Source of the DNA: ZC4RG35 sp964571765 | Lineage (GTDB): Bacteria; Actinomycetota; Acidimicrobiia; Spongiisociales; ZC4RG35 | NCBI GenBank assembly: GCA_964571765.1 | Contig: CAZNDH010000007.1 | Span: forward strand, 1-64,000 | DNA length: 64,000 nt | Reading direction: 5' to 3' | Part shown: positions 23,773 to 35,607 of the stretch, piece after piece | How the letters are laid out: each line of letters begins with the position of its first letter | Numbering within the stretch: position 1 is the first letter of the stretch | The notes under the pieces: generated by a model | Told to the model about the DNA's origin: nothing | Seen by the model: only the letters and a program-made list of their open reading frames with translations | Databases searched by the model: none | Made by a program: the position numbers and the translations under genes

Positions 23773-24657
23773 ATGACCCGCCTTCTCCGATTCGCCTGGC
23801 TCGTCCTGGTTTTCAACGTCGTTGTGATCCTGGGCGGGGCTCTGGTCCGCGCCACCGGCAGCGGCGCAGGTTGTGGCCGATCCTGGCCCACCTGTCAGGG
23901 TCAGATCGTGCCTGAGATGGGAGGGGCCACCACCATCGAGTTCTCCCACCGGGCCATGAGCGGTCTGGCCTTGCTTCTGGTGGTGCTCCTCGCCCTCTGG
24001 GTCCGTGGTGCCACCGACCGGGGCCATCCTGCTCGCACCGGCGCTCTGCTCTCAGTGATCGCCATCGTGGGCGAAGCCCTGATCGGAGCCATGATCGTGC
24101 TGGCGGAATGGGTCGGCGATGATGCCTCGGTGGCCCGGGTGGTGGCCGTCCCCCTGCACCTGGTAAACACCCTGTTTCTCCTCGCTGCCCTGACCCTGAC
24201 CGTCTTCTGGATCTCCGGCGGTGGTCGACTCGATTGGCGGGCCAGCCGCAGGGTCACCAAAGGGGTGGCCGTGGCCGGGATCGCCTTGGTCCTGATCTTT
24301 GCCAGTGGGGCGGTCACCGCCCTGGCCGACACCTTGTTCCCTATCGGCGGGGACGATCTCAGCGATGAGGAGCACTTTCTCACCACCATCAGGGTGGTCC
24401 ACCCGGCCCTGGCCGTAGTGGTGGTGGCCGCGGCCTGGTGGGCTTCGGCCCGGAGCAGGATGCCTCGAGGGCGGGCGGCGAAGGCGATTCCGATCCTGGT
24501 GGGTGCGATGATGCTCACCGGGGTGGCCAACATCTTCCTCGGTGTGCCGGTGGCGATGCAATTACTCCACCTGGCACTCGCCGATGCCTTGTGGGTGGCC
24601 TACGTCTTGCTCTCCGCACGGCTCCTTTCGGTGACGCCGATCAGGGAAGCGGTCTGA
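23773..24657 (+). CDS. ctaA: Heme A synthase (CtaA/COX15 family)
   Basis: Predicted 294-residue integral membrane protein with about eight helices. The first helix ends in GGALVRATGSGAGCGRSWPTC, the family signature with paired cysteines. Heme-ligating histidines lie in EFSHRAMSG (about 56-64) and VPLHLVNT (about 125-132), with further histidines in the second four-helix half. It converts heme O to heme A for cytochrome oxidase. Divergent from cbs. Confidence 0.93.
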   Translation: MTRLLRFAWLVLVFNVVVILGGALVRATGSGAGCGRSWPTCQGQIVPEMGGATTIEFSHRAMSGLALLLVVLLALWVRGATDRGHPARTGALLSVIAIVGEALIGAMIVLAEWVGDDASVARVVAVPLHLVNTLFLLAALTLTVFWISGGGRLDWRASRRVTKGVAVAGIALVLIFASGAVTALADTLFPIGGDDLSDEEHFLTTIRVVHPALAVVVVAAAWWASARSRMPRGRAAKAIPILVGAMMLTGVANIFLGVPVAMQLLHLALADALWVAYVLLSARLLSVTPIREAV

Positions 24658-25108
24658 TCGCCGCCTGGCGGTCGTCGCCCAGCAGGTACCGGGGCCCGGT
24701 GCCCAGGGCGGCCGCTCGGTCGCCGGGGTTGAACAGGCCACAGCTCCTCAATGAGAGGCATCCACACCCGATGCACTCGGACAACTCGTCTCGGAGGGCG
24801 ATCAGTTCCGAGATCTGGGAGTCGAGCCGGCTCCGCCACGACCTGGACAACCGGTCCCAGTCCGATTTGGTGGGCACGCCGCCTTCGGGGAGGGTGGCCA
24901 GTGCCTCGGCCAGCTCGGCGAGCGACAGGCCCACCTCCTGGCCCGCCCGGATCAGGGCGACCCTTCGGAGGACAGCGCGGGGATAACGTCGCTGGTTGCC
25001 ATCGGTCCTCTCCGAAGAGATCAGACCTTTGGTCTCGTAGAAGCGAAGAGCGGAGGTGGCCACGCCGGATCGTTTCGCCACCTCTCCAATGGTCAGCCAG
25101 TAGTCCAT
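24641..25108 (-). CDS. soxR: Redox-sensitive MerR-type activator SoxR
   Basis: Predicted 155 residues from ATG 25108. The MerR winged helix is at the N-terminus (LTIGEVAKRSGVATSALRFYE). The C-terminal [2Fe-2S] ligand set CIGCGCLSLRSC lies near residues 114-125, giving the four-cysteine SoxR pattern C-x2-C-x-C-x5-C. SoxR activates target genes when redox-active compounds oxidise the cluster. It overlaps the 3' end of ctaA by 17 bp and is divergent from a metallo-beta-lactamase-fold gene. Confidence 0.93.
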   Translation of the reverse strand: MDYWLTIGEVAKRSGVATSALRFYETKGLISSERTDGNQRRYPRAVLRRVALIRAGQEVGLSLAELAEALATLPEGGVPTKSDWDRLSRSWRSRLDSQISELIALRDELSECIGCGCLSLRSCGLFNPGDRAAALGTGPRYLLGDDRQAAIRPLP

Positions 25109-25145
25109 GGGTCCAACCCTACCGAGGCTGAACCGGAAGTTAGAT

Positions 25146-25170
25146 CGAGGTTCACTAGAGGGTAACCTCG
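25146..25170. promoter_or_regulatory. MerR-type dyad between soxR and the metallo-hydrolase gene
   Basis: CGAGGTT (25146-25152) and AACCTCG (25164-25170) form an inverted repeat across 11 bp; eight of ten arm positions match when each arm is extended. Position and size suit a SoxR operator, though it differs from the enterobacterial soxS site. Confidence 0.5.
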
Positions 25171-25174
25171 GCTG

Positions 25175-25968
25175 ATGATCCAGGAGGTGGGTGTCGGTGT
25201 GTTCCGTTTCCGCTATCCGACTCTGGACGAGAACGTCGGGGTGGTGGTCGGGGATGAGGGGGTCCTCATCGTCGATACTCGATCGACTCATGCCCAGGGC
25301 GATGAAATCCTCGCCGATCTGGCCCGGGTGACCGACCTCGCGGTGGCCTGGGTGGTCAACACCCACTGGCATTGGGACCACGTCTTCGGGAACTCCCGGT
25401 TCCCCGGCGCCGAGATCTGGGGTCATGACCGCACCAGCGAGACCTTGACGTCCCGTCCCGACGAGATGAAGGCTGACGCCCTGGAGTGGCTGGGCGACAC
25501 CGCCAGGGAGGAGATCGCCACGGTGGAGATCGTTCCTCCCCAACGGACACTGTCGGAGAGGGCAACCCTTGATATCGGCCGGACCGTGGAGCTCAGCTAC
25601 CACGGGCTGGGGCACACCGACGCCGACATCCGTGTAGTCATCAGCGATGGGTCGGTGGTGTTCCTCGGCGACCTGATCGAAGAAGGGGGGCCACCCGCCT
25701 TCGATGACAGCTTCCCTCTGGAGTGGCCGGCCACCTTGGCCGGTGCCATCGCTGACTTGGAGTCGGTGGTAGTCCCCGGGCACGGCGATATCGTCGACCG
25801 GGAATATGTCCTCGGACAGCAGGAGGAGTTGGCCGAGGTAGCCGACTTGGCGGTGCAGTGTCTCGCAGGGGAGATCGGCACCAAACGGATGATCGCCTCC
25901 GGGCCCTATCCCGCCGAGGTGATGACCACCGCCTTGGACCGGGCCCGGGTCACCGGCGCTCCATCCGG

Positions 25969-25972
<4 letters not shown>
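25175..25972 (+). CDS. Metallo-beta-lactamase-fold hydrolase
   Basis: Predicted 265 residues. The metal site HWHWDH lies near residues 69-74. Further ligands are the histidine in GLGHTDAD, the bridging aspartate in FLGDLIEEGG and the late histidine in VVPGHGDIVD. This resembles the quinoprotein-relay/SoxH-like group of the superfamily. ATG 25175 overlaps no Shine-Dalgarno sequence, whereas GTG 25199 has AGGAGG upstream, so the protein may start 8 residues later. Likely a SoxR target by position. Confidence 0.85.
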
Positions 25973-27936
<1,964 letters not shown>

Positions 27937-28036
27937 GTCCCCAAAGGTACCGCGGCCCCGGGGTCAGCGGTTGAGAGCGGGCGGCTACCCTGGCGGTGGT
28001 GAAGTGCCGGTGCCGTCCTGGGTGGGGGCCACCACG

Positions 28037-28513
28037 GTGAAGACCCTTCTCGTGATGAGGCATGCCAAGTCGGACTGGACCGCGGACTTCTCCGCCGATC
28101 ACGACCGCCCGCTCAACCAGAGGGGCACCACGGCGGCGCGCCACATGGGCCGGCTCCTTGCCGAGAAGGGTCTGGTTCCCGACCTGGTGATGTCCTCGAC
28201 GGCGGTGCGTGCCCGGGCCACCGCCGAGTTGGCCATCGAGGCCGGGGGTTGGCCCAGTCCTTTGATGCTGGTGCCAGAGTTCTACGGCACCGGTCCCGGT
28301 AAGGTGCTCGAGCACGCCGCCGGCGCCGGAGAGGCCAACACCTTGTTGATCGTCGGGCACCAGCCGACCTGGGGTGGAGTGGTGCAATGGCTCACCGGTG
28401 AGCGCATCGAGGTCAAGACGGCAACCGTGGCCGTTGTCGAGGTTGACCTCACCGACTGGTCGTCGCTTCCTTCCAGCAGGGGGAGGTTGACCGCTGTCCT
28501 CCACCCGCGATGA
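28037..28513 (+). CDS. sixA: Phosphohistidine phosphatase SixA-like
   Basis: Predicted 158 residues from GTG 28037. The histidine phosphatase motif MRHAKSDW lies near residues 6-13 (active-site His in RHA), DRPLNQRGTTAARHMG follows, and the second catalytic His is in IVGHQPT. SixA proteins remove phosphate from phosphohistidine in phosphorelay proteins; the partner here is unknown. Confidence 0.88.
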   Translation: MKTLLVMRHAKSDWTADFSADHDRPLNQRGTTAARHMGRLLAEKGLVPDLVMSSTAVRARATAELAIEAGGWPSPLMLVPEFYGTGPGKVLEHAAGAGEANTLLIVGHQPTWGGVVQWLTGERIEVKTATVAVVEVDLTDWSSLPSSRGRLTAVLHPR

Positions 28514-28618
28514 GTGGTTCCGCCACCGGACCGGAAATACCCGGGGGGCACTCGGTGTTGTATCCGATGTTCCCAATCGAGAACCTGCCCGACCCATGGA
28601 CTGGGGAAAACTGGGGGG

Positions 28619-28669
28619 TTCACAAACCGTGCGGAATGCGTATATTTGAGCATTCGGGGTGGAACCCCG
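28619..28669 (+). promoter_or_regulatory. Promoter and leader hairpin of the sigma factor gene
   Basis: A -35 TTCACA (28619-28624) and -10 TATATT (28641-28646) are 16 bp apart. The stem CGGGGT/ACCCCG (28655-28660 with 28664-28669) would lie at the very 5' end of the transcript, where it could shield the mRNA from decay. Confidence 0.55.
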
Positions 28670-28705
28670 GTTTGCACCACAGCCCTGCGGAGGACTTGAA
28701 CCCTT

Positions 28706-29695
<990 letters not shown>

Positions 29696-29713
29696 GGCTT
29701 GGCGTAGCCGAGC

Positions 29714-29741
29714 CGCACTTGGTGCTGGGAGATTCGGGTAC
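29714..29741. repeat. Heptad-periodic intergenic repeat, copy 6
   Basis: Units GCACTTG, GTGCTGG, GAGATTC and GGGTACC in the 56-bp gap between the sigma factor and CBS-pair genes. Degenerate. Confidence 0.4.
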
Positions 29742-29751
29742 CTTGTCGTCG

Positions 29752-30129
29752 ATGCAGCTCGGAGAACTACTCGGGAGTGGGCCCTACGCCTGTGGTCCGG
29801 CGACCACCCTGGTCGAGGCGGCTGCTGCGATGGAGGAGTCTGATCTCGGCTCTCTCGCCGTGGTCGAAGGGCTGACGCTGTTGGGTTTGGTGACCGAACG
29901 CGACCTTCGACGAGCAATAGCTCGAGGCACCGATGTGCACCAGACCACGGTTGCCGACGTCATGGGAGCCGATCCGGACACCTTCGATGCCGACCTCGAC
30001 GTATGGGACGCCGCGGCGTGGATGGCAGAGTCGGACTACCGGCACCTACCGGTGGTCGATGACGATGGAACGCTGCTCGGGGTGGTGTCGCTCCGGGATC
30101 TGCTCAAAGCCCTGGTCGACACCGTCTGA
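29752..30129 (+). CDS. CBS-domain pair (Bateman module) protein
   Basis: Predicted 125 residues, a stand-alone Bateman module. Repeat 1 (about 5-58) ends in LGLVTERDLRRAI and repeat 2 (about 66-122) ends in LGVVSLRDLLKALV. Each repeat ends in the usual R/S-D-L pattern seen at adenine-nucleotide pockets. No effector domain is attached, so it may bind ATP/AMP/SAM and act on a partner. It is co-directional with the sigma factor 56 bp upstream. Confidence 0.9.
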   Translation: MQLGELLGSGPYACGPATTLVEAAAAMEESDLGSLAVVEGLTLLGLVTERDLRRAIARGTDVHQTTVADVMGADPDTFDADLDVWDAAAWMAESDYRHLPVVDDDGTLLGVVSLRDLLKALVDTV

Positions 30130-30157
30130 GCACCAAATAGCGAGCGAAGCTGGGGCC

Positions 30158-30574
30158 TTACCGCCAGACGGTGAGGACCGCGGTCACGATGGTGAAGGCG
30201 ATCACCGCGTTTGCTCCATTGATCAGCCAGTACCGGCCCCCCTTTCGCTCGTAGAGCTGGACGATGAGAGCGCTGACCACACCAAAGGCGATGCCCAGGC
30301 TGACTCCAAGGGCTATGGCGTGGGTCAAGGTGGTGGCATCCAACGCCTCGACAAGCAAGGCGATGACCACTGTCGTGATCAGATAGCCGATGAAGGTGGG
30401 CAGGAAGATGGCGACCAATGGTGGGCCCTCGGCGGACATGTCCACCCTCGACTCCCGCTGCCACATCCGGCTCAAGGGGGGTACCGAGTACCACACCGCG
30501 CTGAATCCGAACCAGGCAAGGGCTGCAACGATCACGGCCAGCCAGTTGAGCTCGCTGAATAGGTCGGTGATCAC
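30158..30574 (-). CDS. DUF1761 family integral membrane protein
   Basis: Predicted 138 residues with four hydrophobic helices (near 11-30, 53-76, 84-106 and 117-136). The early segment AALAWFGFSAVWYSVPPLSRMW is the DUF1761 hallmark, and the glycine pattern SLGIAFGVVSALI fits too. The function is unknown. It is convergent with the CBS-domain gene. Confidence 0.85.
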   Translation of the reverse strand: MITDLFSELNWLAVIVAALAWFGFSAVWYSVPPLSRMWQRESRVDMSAEGPPLVAIFLPTFIGYLITTVVIALLVEALDATTLTHAIALGVSLGIAFGVVSALIVQLYERKGGRYWLINGANAVIAFTIVTAVLTVWR

Positions 30575-30611
30575 CCGATCGACTCCTCCGCTTGGGTTGC
30601 CGGAAAACTAG

Positions 30612-30924
30612 TCACCTGGATGAGGGGCCGTCGGATCCGACCGGGACCCAAACCAACTTCAGCTCATCAACGTTGGTGCCCCGCCTGTCCGGCGACCTCC
30701 TCGACCTCCTCGATCTGGTCCGCCATGTCGCGGCGCTCCCCACGATCCGGGCTCTGCGGCGAAAATGCCGTTGAGCAGGGTTCCCTCGAGTATGGCCACC
30801 CCAGCCCGGTCTCGCCCCCCTCCGTTCATGCCCCACGATGACCCGGTGTGGTCAGGTCATCTCCGTCGTAGGTCACCGGCTCGCCGGTGTCGACGTGTCT
30901 TCCGATGAAGAGGTCGTCGCCCAT
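30612..30924 (-). pseudogene. Decayed, internally deleted HerA/DUF87-type ATPase gene
   Basis: Reading the minus strand, ATG 30924 starts MGDDLFIGRHVDTGEPVTYDGDDLTT, as in large DUF87/HerA-like ATP-binding proteins just before their THxVIVGMTGSGKTGL P-loop. The frame then slips: the next frames read HGVIVG and GMNGGGRDRAGVAILEGTLLNGI, a mutated P-loop region. After that only C-terminal-like pieces remain: MADQIEEVEEVAGQAG (the coiled end) and TNVDELKLVWVPVG before the stop at 30612. At least two frame changes and a loss of most of the protein are implied. Family assignment is from memory of the motif order. The remainder of 30575-31065 shows no intact gene. Confidence 0.55.
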
Positions 30925-31065
30925 GGTCGGGAAGGTGCCAAGAGGGAGAGGCCAGCCGGCTTATTCGGTGGGATCGGTCACGGATCGCCCATATAGTGTC
31001 CTCCTCGGCCCCAAGGGGCGGTGGCGGCCTTGACTTGAAGCAGACTCGAACTTGTAGGTTCACCT

Positions 31066-32862
31066 TTGCCTGTGCCCAATGAACCGATGACACCTTGGAC
31101 GGTCCTCCGCGACGGGGGCCGGTTGGTGGCGCGCTTCGTCCGCCTCCATCCGGTGGCCTTCGTCATCGGGGCGAGCGGTGCGGCGATGTATGCCGCGGCC
31201 ATCATCGGGGCGTCCTACGTGGTGGGATGGGTCACCGACAACCTGATCATCCCGACGCTCGACACCGGTGAGGCCCCCGACCTCCTCCTCACCTCCGCTT
31301 TGCTCATCGTGGTGGTGGCCGTTTTCAAGGCGGTGGGGATAGTGATGCGTCGCACCGCGGCCGGTTGGCTCCAGTTCGGGACGAGAAGAGATATCCGAAA
31401 TCTCCTCATGGAGCACCAGATGTCATTGAAGATGTCTTGGTTCGACCGCCAGGCGATCGGCGATCTGCTCGCCGTCGCCGACTCGGACACCGACCAGGGG
31501 ACAGGGGTACTCGGCCCGCTCCCCTTCGCCACCGGAGTGTCCCTACTCCTGGTGGGGGCGATCACCCTGGTCTTCACGATCGACCCTTGGTTGGGCTTGG
31601 GGGCGGTGATCGGCCTGGCGGTGGTGATCGCCATCGATGTCAAGGGGAGCTGGATCACCTTCGGTCAGTGGGAGGCGGTGCAGGCCGCCCGGGGCCGGGT
31701 GTCCTCGATCGCCCATGAGAGCTTCGACGGCGCCCTGACCGTCAAGTCCCTGGGCAGGGAGGATATGGTCTCGGCACGATTCGGCGAGGCCAGCGACTTC
31801 CTCCGCGACCGCCTCATCACCGTCCTCTCCACTTGGACCCGTTACCAAGTGATCATCCGCGCCCTACCCCAGGCGCTCATCCTGGTGCTCATCGTGGTAG
31901 GGGCGATGCGAGTCGGCACCGGGGACATCACCCCAGGGAACGTGGTCACCGTGGTCTACCTCCTCTCCCTGCTCGCTTTCCCCATCCAGCTCATCGGCTT
32001 CGTTCTCTGGGACCTGGCGGGAAGCCTGGCCGGTTGGAGGCGGGTACAGGCGGTCCTCGACGCCGACGACCACGTGGCATACGGCACCATGTCCGCGGTC
32101 AGGGGGGCCGGCCCGGCTCCGATCGCTGGTGCTGCCGTGGGCTTCGGCTATGGCGATGAACCCGTCCTCAGCGGTCTCGAGCTCGATCTGGAGGCAGGAA
32201 CCACCCTGGCGGTGGTCGGGCCGACCGCCTCCGGCAAGTCGACCCTGACACTCCTCCTCGCCAGGCTGTGGGACCCCGACACCGGAGACATCCGCCTCGA
32301 CGGTCGCGACCTGCGCAGCTTCGCTCCCTCGGAGCTCCCCCGGGAGGTGGCCTACGTGTCCCAGGACGCCTTCCTCTTCGACGCCACGGTACGGGGGAAC
32401 ATCACCCTCGACGACGAGTTCACCGAAGAGGAGGTGTGGGAGGCGGCCAAGCTGGCCGGGGCCCGGGAGTTCCTCGTCGACCTCCCCGACGGTCTCGACA
32501 CCGAGCTCGGGGAGCGGGGCACCACCCTCTCCGGCGGGCAGCGCCAGAGGTTGGCCCTGGCCCGCGCCCTGATCCGCAAACCCAGGCTTCTCATCCTCGA
32601 CGACGCCACCTCGGCGGTGGATCCCTCGGTCGAAGCGGAGATCCTGAGGTCGCTCAAGGTAGCCGAGCTCCCCTCGACCATCGTGGTGGTGGCCTATCGG
32701 CCTTCGTCGATACGACTTGCCGACGAGGTGGTCTACGTGGACCAGAAGAGGATATTGGGCCACGGCACCCACACCGAGATGCTCGGTTCGGTCCCGGGGT
32801 ATGCCCGGCTGGTGCAGGCCTACGAGGAAGAGGCGCGACGTCTGCGACAGGAGGCCTCATGA
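31066..32862 (+). CDS. ABC exporter half-transporter, degenerate-site subunit
   Basis: Predicted 598 residues from TTG 31066; ATG 31087 is an alternative. Six membrane helices (about 30-320) precede an ATPase domain with Walker A GPTASGKS (about 385-392), an intact signature LSGGQ and Walker B LLILDD. The catalytic glutamate after Walker B is Asp (DDATSAVD) and the switch histidine is Tyr (VVAYRPSSI). Such changes mark the non-hydrolytic half of heterodimeric exporters. It overlaps the next gene by ATGA, so the pair is translationally coupled. The substrate is unknown, likely drugs or lipids. Confidence 0.93.
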   Translation: MPVPNEPMTPWTVLRDGGRLVARFVRLHPVAFVIGASGAAMYAAAIIGASYVVGWVTDNLIIPTLDTGEAPDLLLTSALLIVVVAVFKAVGIVMRRTAAGWLQFGTRRDIRNLLMEHQMSLKMSWFDRQAIGDLLAVADSDTDQGTGVLGPLPFATGVSLLLVGAITLVFTIDPWLGLGAVIGLAVVIAIDVKGSWITFGQWEAVQAARGRVSSIAHESFDGALTVKSLGREDMVSARFGEASDFLRDRLITVLSTWTRYQVIIRALPQALILVLIVVGAMRVGTGDITPGNVVTVVYLLSLLAFPIQLIGFVLWDLAGSLAGWRRVQAVLDADDHVAYGTMSAVRGAGPAPIAGAAVGFGYGDEPVLSGLELDLEAGTTLAVVGPTASGKSTLTLLLARLWDPDTGDIRLDGRDLRSFAPSELPREVAYVSQDAFLFDATVRGNITLDDEFTEEEVWEAAKLAGAREFLVDLPDGLDTELGERGTTLSGGQRQRLALARALIRKPRLLILDDATSAVDPSVEAEILRSLKVAELPSTIVVVAYRPSSIRLADEVVYVDQKRILGHGTHTEMLGSVPGYARLVQAYEEEARRLRQEAS

Positions 32863-34622
32863 GCGATCGCTATTCAACCGCCACGGTGATCAGGAGGGCG
32901 TTGAGCGAGGCTCCAGCCCTGCGTCAGGGGCTCCGCTTGACCCTGGTCCTCGCCATGACCGGTCAGGCGGTCACCGTGATAACTCCGATCGTCCTCCAGC
33001 AGATAATCGATGCCGACCTCCTCGGCTCAGGACCACTCGATGTCGGGTCGGTCCTGTGGAAGGCGTCGGTGGCGCTGGCCGCGCTGGTAGTCGGTGTGTT
33101 CGTGGGGCGGATGGCTCTGCTGCGTCTGGTGATGACCTCCTCGACCGGGCTGTCCGACCTGCGCACCAAGACATTCATGCACATCCTTCGCCAGTCTGTT
33201 CTACATGTGCAGGCTGAGCGGAGGGGGAACCTGGTGTCCCGGGTGACCTCCGATATCACAACTATCCAGGAGTTCATGGAGTGGGGTGGGGTGGGGCTGA
33301 TCATCGCCACCAGCCAGGTGATCCTGGCCACCACGGTGATGACCGTCTACGAGTGGCGTCTGGCGGTGATCGCCGTGGCCGGCGTTGCCATCTACATGAC
33401 GATGATGCGCTGGTTCCAATTGATCCTTGCCCGCAACTACGACAGGGTCCGGGCCGAAGTGGGATCCTCTCTGGGGGTCCTCAGCGAGTCCATCACCGCC
33501 ATCCCGGTGGTCCGGGCCTACGGCACGGAGGAGCGGACCAAGGCCAAAGTGGCCGAGGCCCTCGACCGGCGCTTCTGGGCGGAGTTTCGCACCGCACGCT
33601 TTGGCAACGTCCTCTTCTCCACCGCGGAGATCTTCGCCGGCGCCCTCACCGCGGTGCTGGTGGCGGCGGGCATATGGATCGGCGTCAACATGGGAATGTC
33701 AGCAGGGACCCTGGTCGCCTTCCTCTTCCTGGCAAACCTCCTCATCGAGCCGCTGCAGATCGTGGTGGAAACCCTCGACTTCGCCCAATCGGCGGCTTCG
33801 GGGCTCCGCAGGATTCTCGGTGTCCTCGACGGCGAGATCGAGATCCAGGAGCCTGAAGAACCCCGGTCCCTGCGCCCCGGAGGCCTCAGCGCCAGATTCG
33901 ATCGGGTCAGCTACTCCTACCCCGAAGGCCCTGAGGTGCTCTCCGGGGTGACCGTCGATATCCCGGTGGGTGCCCGCGTCGCCGTGGTCGGGGAGACCGG
34001 GTCGGGCAAGACCACCTTCGCCAAGCTGCTGGTCAGGCTGATCGATCCCAGCTCCGGGTCGGTGATCATCGGGGGTGTCCATGCTCCCAACATCAGGCTC
34101 TCCGAGCTCCGTTCCCGGGTGGGTTTCGTCCCCCAGGAGGGTTTTCTCTTCGACGACACTGTCGCCAACAACGTCAGGTACGGGCGTCCCGAGGCCGACG
34201 ACGCCGAGATCTTCACCGCCTTCCACGAGCTGGGGATCGGCGACTGGGTGGAGAGCCTCCCCAACGGCCTCGAGACCCGGACCGGGGAGCGAGGAAGCAA
34301 CCTCTCGGCGGGTGAGCGCCAACTTGTCGCCTTGGTGAGGGCGTGGATCGCCTCGCCCGACCTGCTTGTGCTCGACGAGGCGACATCGGCCGTCGACCCT
34401 GCCCTCGACGTCGCCCTTCGCCACGCCATCGGCAGGCTCACCGAGCGGCGCACCTCGGTGACCATCGCCCACCGCTTGTCCACCGCCGAGAGCGCCGACG
34501 AAGTGCTGGTATTCGACCGGGGCAAGCTGGTGGAGCGGGGACCCCACACCGACCTTCTCGCCAGGGACGGGGTATACCGCGCGCTGTACGCCGACTGGGC
34601 TGCCGGCACCAAGACCGTCTAG
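32859..34622 (+). CDS. ABC exporter half-transporter, consensus-site subunit
   Basis: Predicted 587 residues. Six membrane helices (about 20-310) with the coupling segment RVTSDITTIQEF precede an ATPase domain with Walker A GETGSGKT (about 375-382), Walker B LLVLDE with the catalytic glutamate, and switch histidine TIAHRLSTA. Its signature is degenerate, LSAGE instead of LSGGQ. Pairing with the upstream gene gives one active site (this Walker B plus the partner's LSGGQ) and one degenerate site, as in TM287/288- or BmrCD-type transporters. Confidence 0.93.
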   Translation: MSDRYSTATVIRRALSEAPALRQGLRLTLVLAMTGQAVTVITPIVLQQIIDADLLGSGPLDVGSVLWKASVALAALVVGVFVGRMALLRLVMTSSTGLSDLRTKTFMHILRQSVLHVQAERRGNLVSRVTSDITTIQEFMEWGGVGLIIATSQVILATTVMTVYEWRLAVIAVAGVAIYMTMMRWFQLILARNYDRVRAEVGSSLGVLSESITAIPVVRAYGTEERTKAKVAEALDRRFWAEFRTARFGNVLFSTAEIFAGALTAVLVAAGIWIGVNMGMSAGTLVAFLFLANLLIEPLQIVVETLDFAQSAASGLRRILGVLDGEIEIQEPEEPRSLRPGGLSARFDRVSYSYPEGPEVLSGVTVDIPVGARVAVVGETGSGKTTFAKLLVRLIDPSSGSVIIGGVHAPNIRLSELRSRVGFVPQEGFLFDDTVANNVRYGRPEADDAEIFTAFHELGIGDWVESLPNGLETRTGERGSNLSAGERQLVALVRAWIASPDLLVLDEATSAVDPALDVALRHAIGRLTERRTSVTIAHRLSTAESADEVLVFDRGKLVERGPHTDLLARDGVYRALYADWAAGTKTV

Positions 34623-34706
34623 GTACCGGCCAGGTCCCGCTTCCACGGCCCATGGGCGATAACCGGCCTAGCCGGCGTGGTCGAAAGGCAGGTTGGGGCA
34701 CGATGT

Positions 34707-35579
34707 CTACTCCGGAGGGTGGTGGCGAGCCTTGGTGAAGGTGCCGGCACTGACCTCGATCTCCCAGATCGAGCCCTTGGGCACAAGCATCTTCGACTCG
34801 AGCTTGGTGCCTCTGGCAAGAAGGGCCTCCAGGGCGATGCCGACCACGTCTCCATGGGTGCACACCACGGCGTTGTCCCCGGCCAAAGAGTCGAAGAGCT
34901 CGAGCAGCCGGTCTGGAGTCACACCCTCGACGAGCCGTTCGTCTCGCTCGGTGCGGGCCCGTGTCGCCTTGGAGAGGGGAGCCACCGTCTCTACGCACCG
35001 GGCGAAAGGTGAGCTGACCACCCGTTCCACTCCCTGCCCGGCGAGGAGGGCAGCGATGGAAGCTGCCTGACGTCGCCCCTCCTTGGTGAGGGGTCGGTCC
35101 CGGTCCTTACCCTTCCACTTCCTCCGCTCCCCGGCGAGACCGTGCCGCACCAGCCAGATGGTGCCCGTTCCTAGGAGATTGTCGATGTCGGCGCCGTCGA
35201 TCAGCCGCCTATCGTTGTCGTAGTCGACCAGCTTTCTGGCCGCGCTGGGGGACAGCCACCGGATGCGGTCGATCTCGGAGTTCTTGGAAAAGCCCGGGCT
35301 GTCGGGCAGGGGGCGCATGGCGAACCAGTCGACCTCCTTGACGCCGCTCCCCACCTTGTGTCGGGTGGTGTCGAGGGGGGCGATCACCCGGCAGTGGTAC
35401 CCGGTCTCCTCGAGCACCTCGCGGATCGCCGCTGCTTCCGAGCTCTCCTCTCGATCCAGCTTGCCCTTGGGCAGGGCCCAGTCGTCGTACGAGGGACGAT
35501 GTGCCACCAAGAGCCTCACCTTTCCCTTGGGGGTCTTCCGGAGGACGAGACCACCGGCTGCTCTGATCACCCGGGCCAC
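34707..35579 (-). CDS. mutT1: MutT1-type Nudix hydrolase fused to a histidine phosphatase domain
   Basis: Predicted 290 residues. The Nudix domain (about 1-135) has the box beginning GKLDREESSEAAAIREVLEETGY (G-x5-E-x7-RE-x2-EE-x-G). The C-terminal domain (about 140-290) is phosphoglycerate-mutase-like, with the catalytic LVRHG and a second histidine in VCTHGD. Mycobacterial MutT1 has the same build and hydrolyses 8-oxo-(d)GTP to the monophosphate in two steps. It is third in a minus-strand run after the E1 gene and a small zinc-ribbon gene. Confidence 0.9.
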   Translation of the reverse strand: MARVIRAAGGLVLRKTPKGKVRLLVAHRPSYDDWALPKGKLDREESSEAAAIREVLEETGYHCRVIAPLDTTRHKVGSGVKEVDWFAMRPLPDSPGFSKNSEIDRIRWLSPSAARKLVDYDNDRRLIDGADIDNLLGTGTIWLVRHGLAGERRKWKGKDRDRPLTKEGRRQAASIAALLAGQGVERVVSSPFARCVETVAPLSKATRARTERDERLVEGVTPDRLLELFDSLAGDNAVVCTHGDVVGIALEALLARGTKLESKMLVPKGSIWEIEVSAGTFTKARHHPPE

Positions 35580-35607
35580 CGACGGCAGGGTAAAGCCTGG
35601 TGACGGT

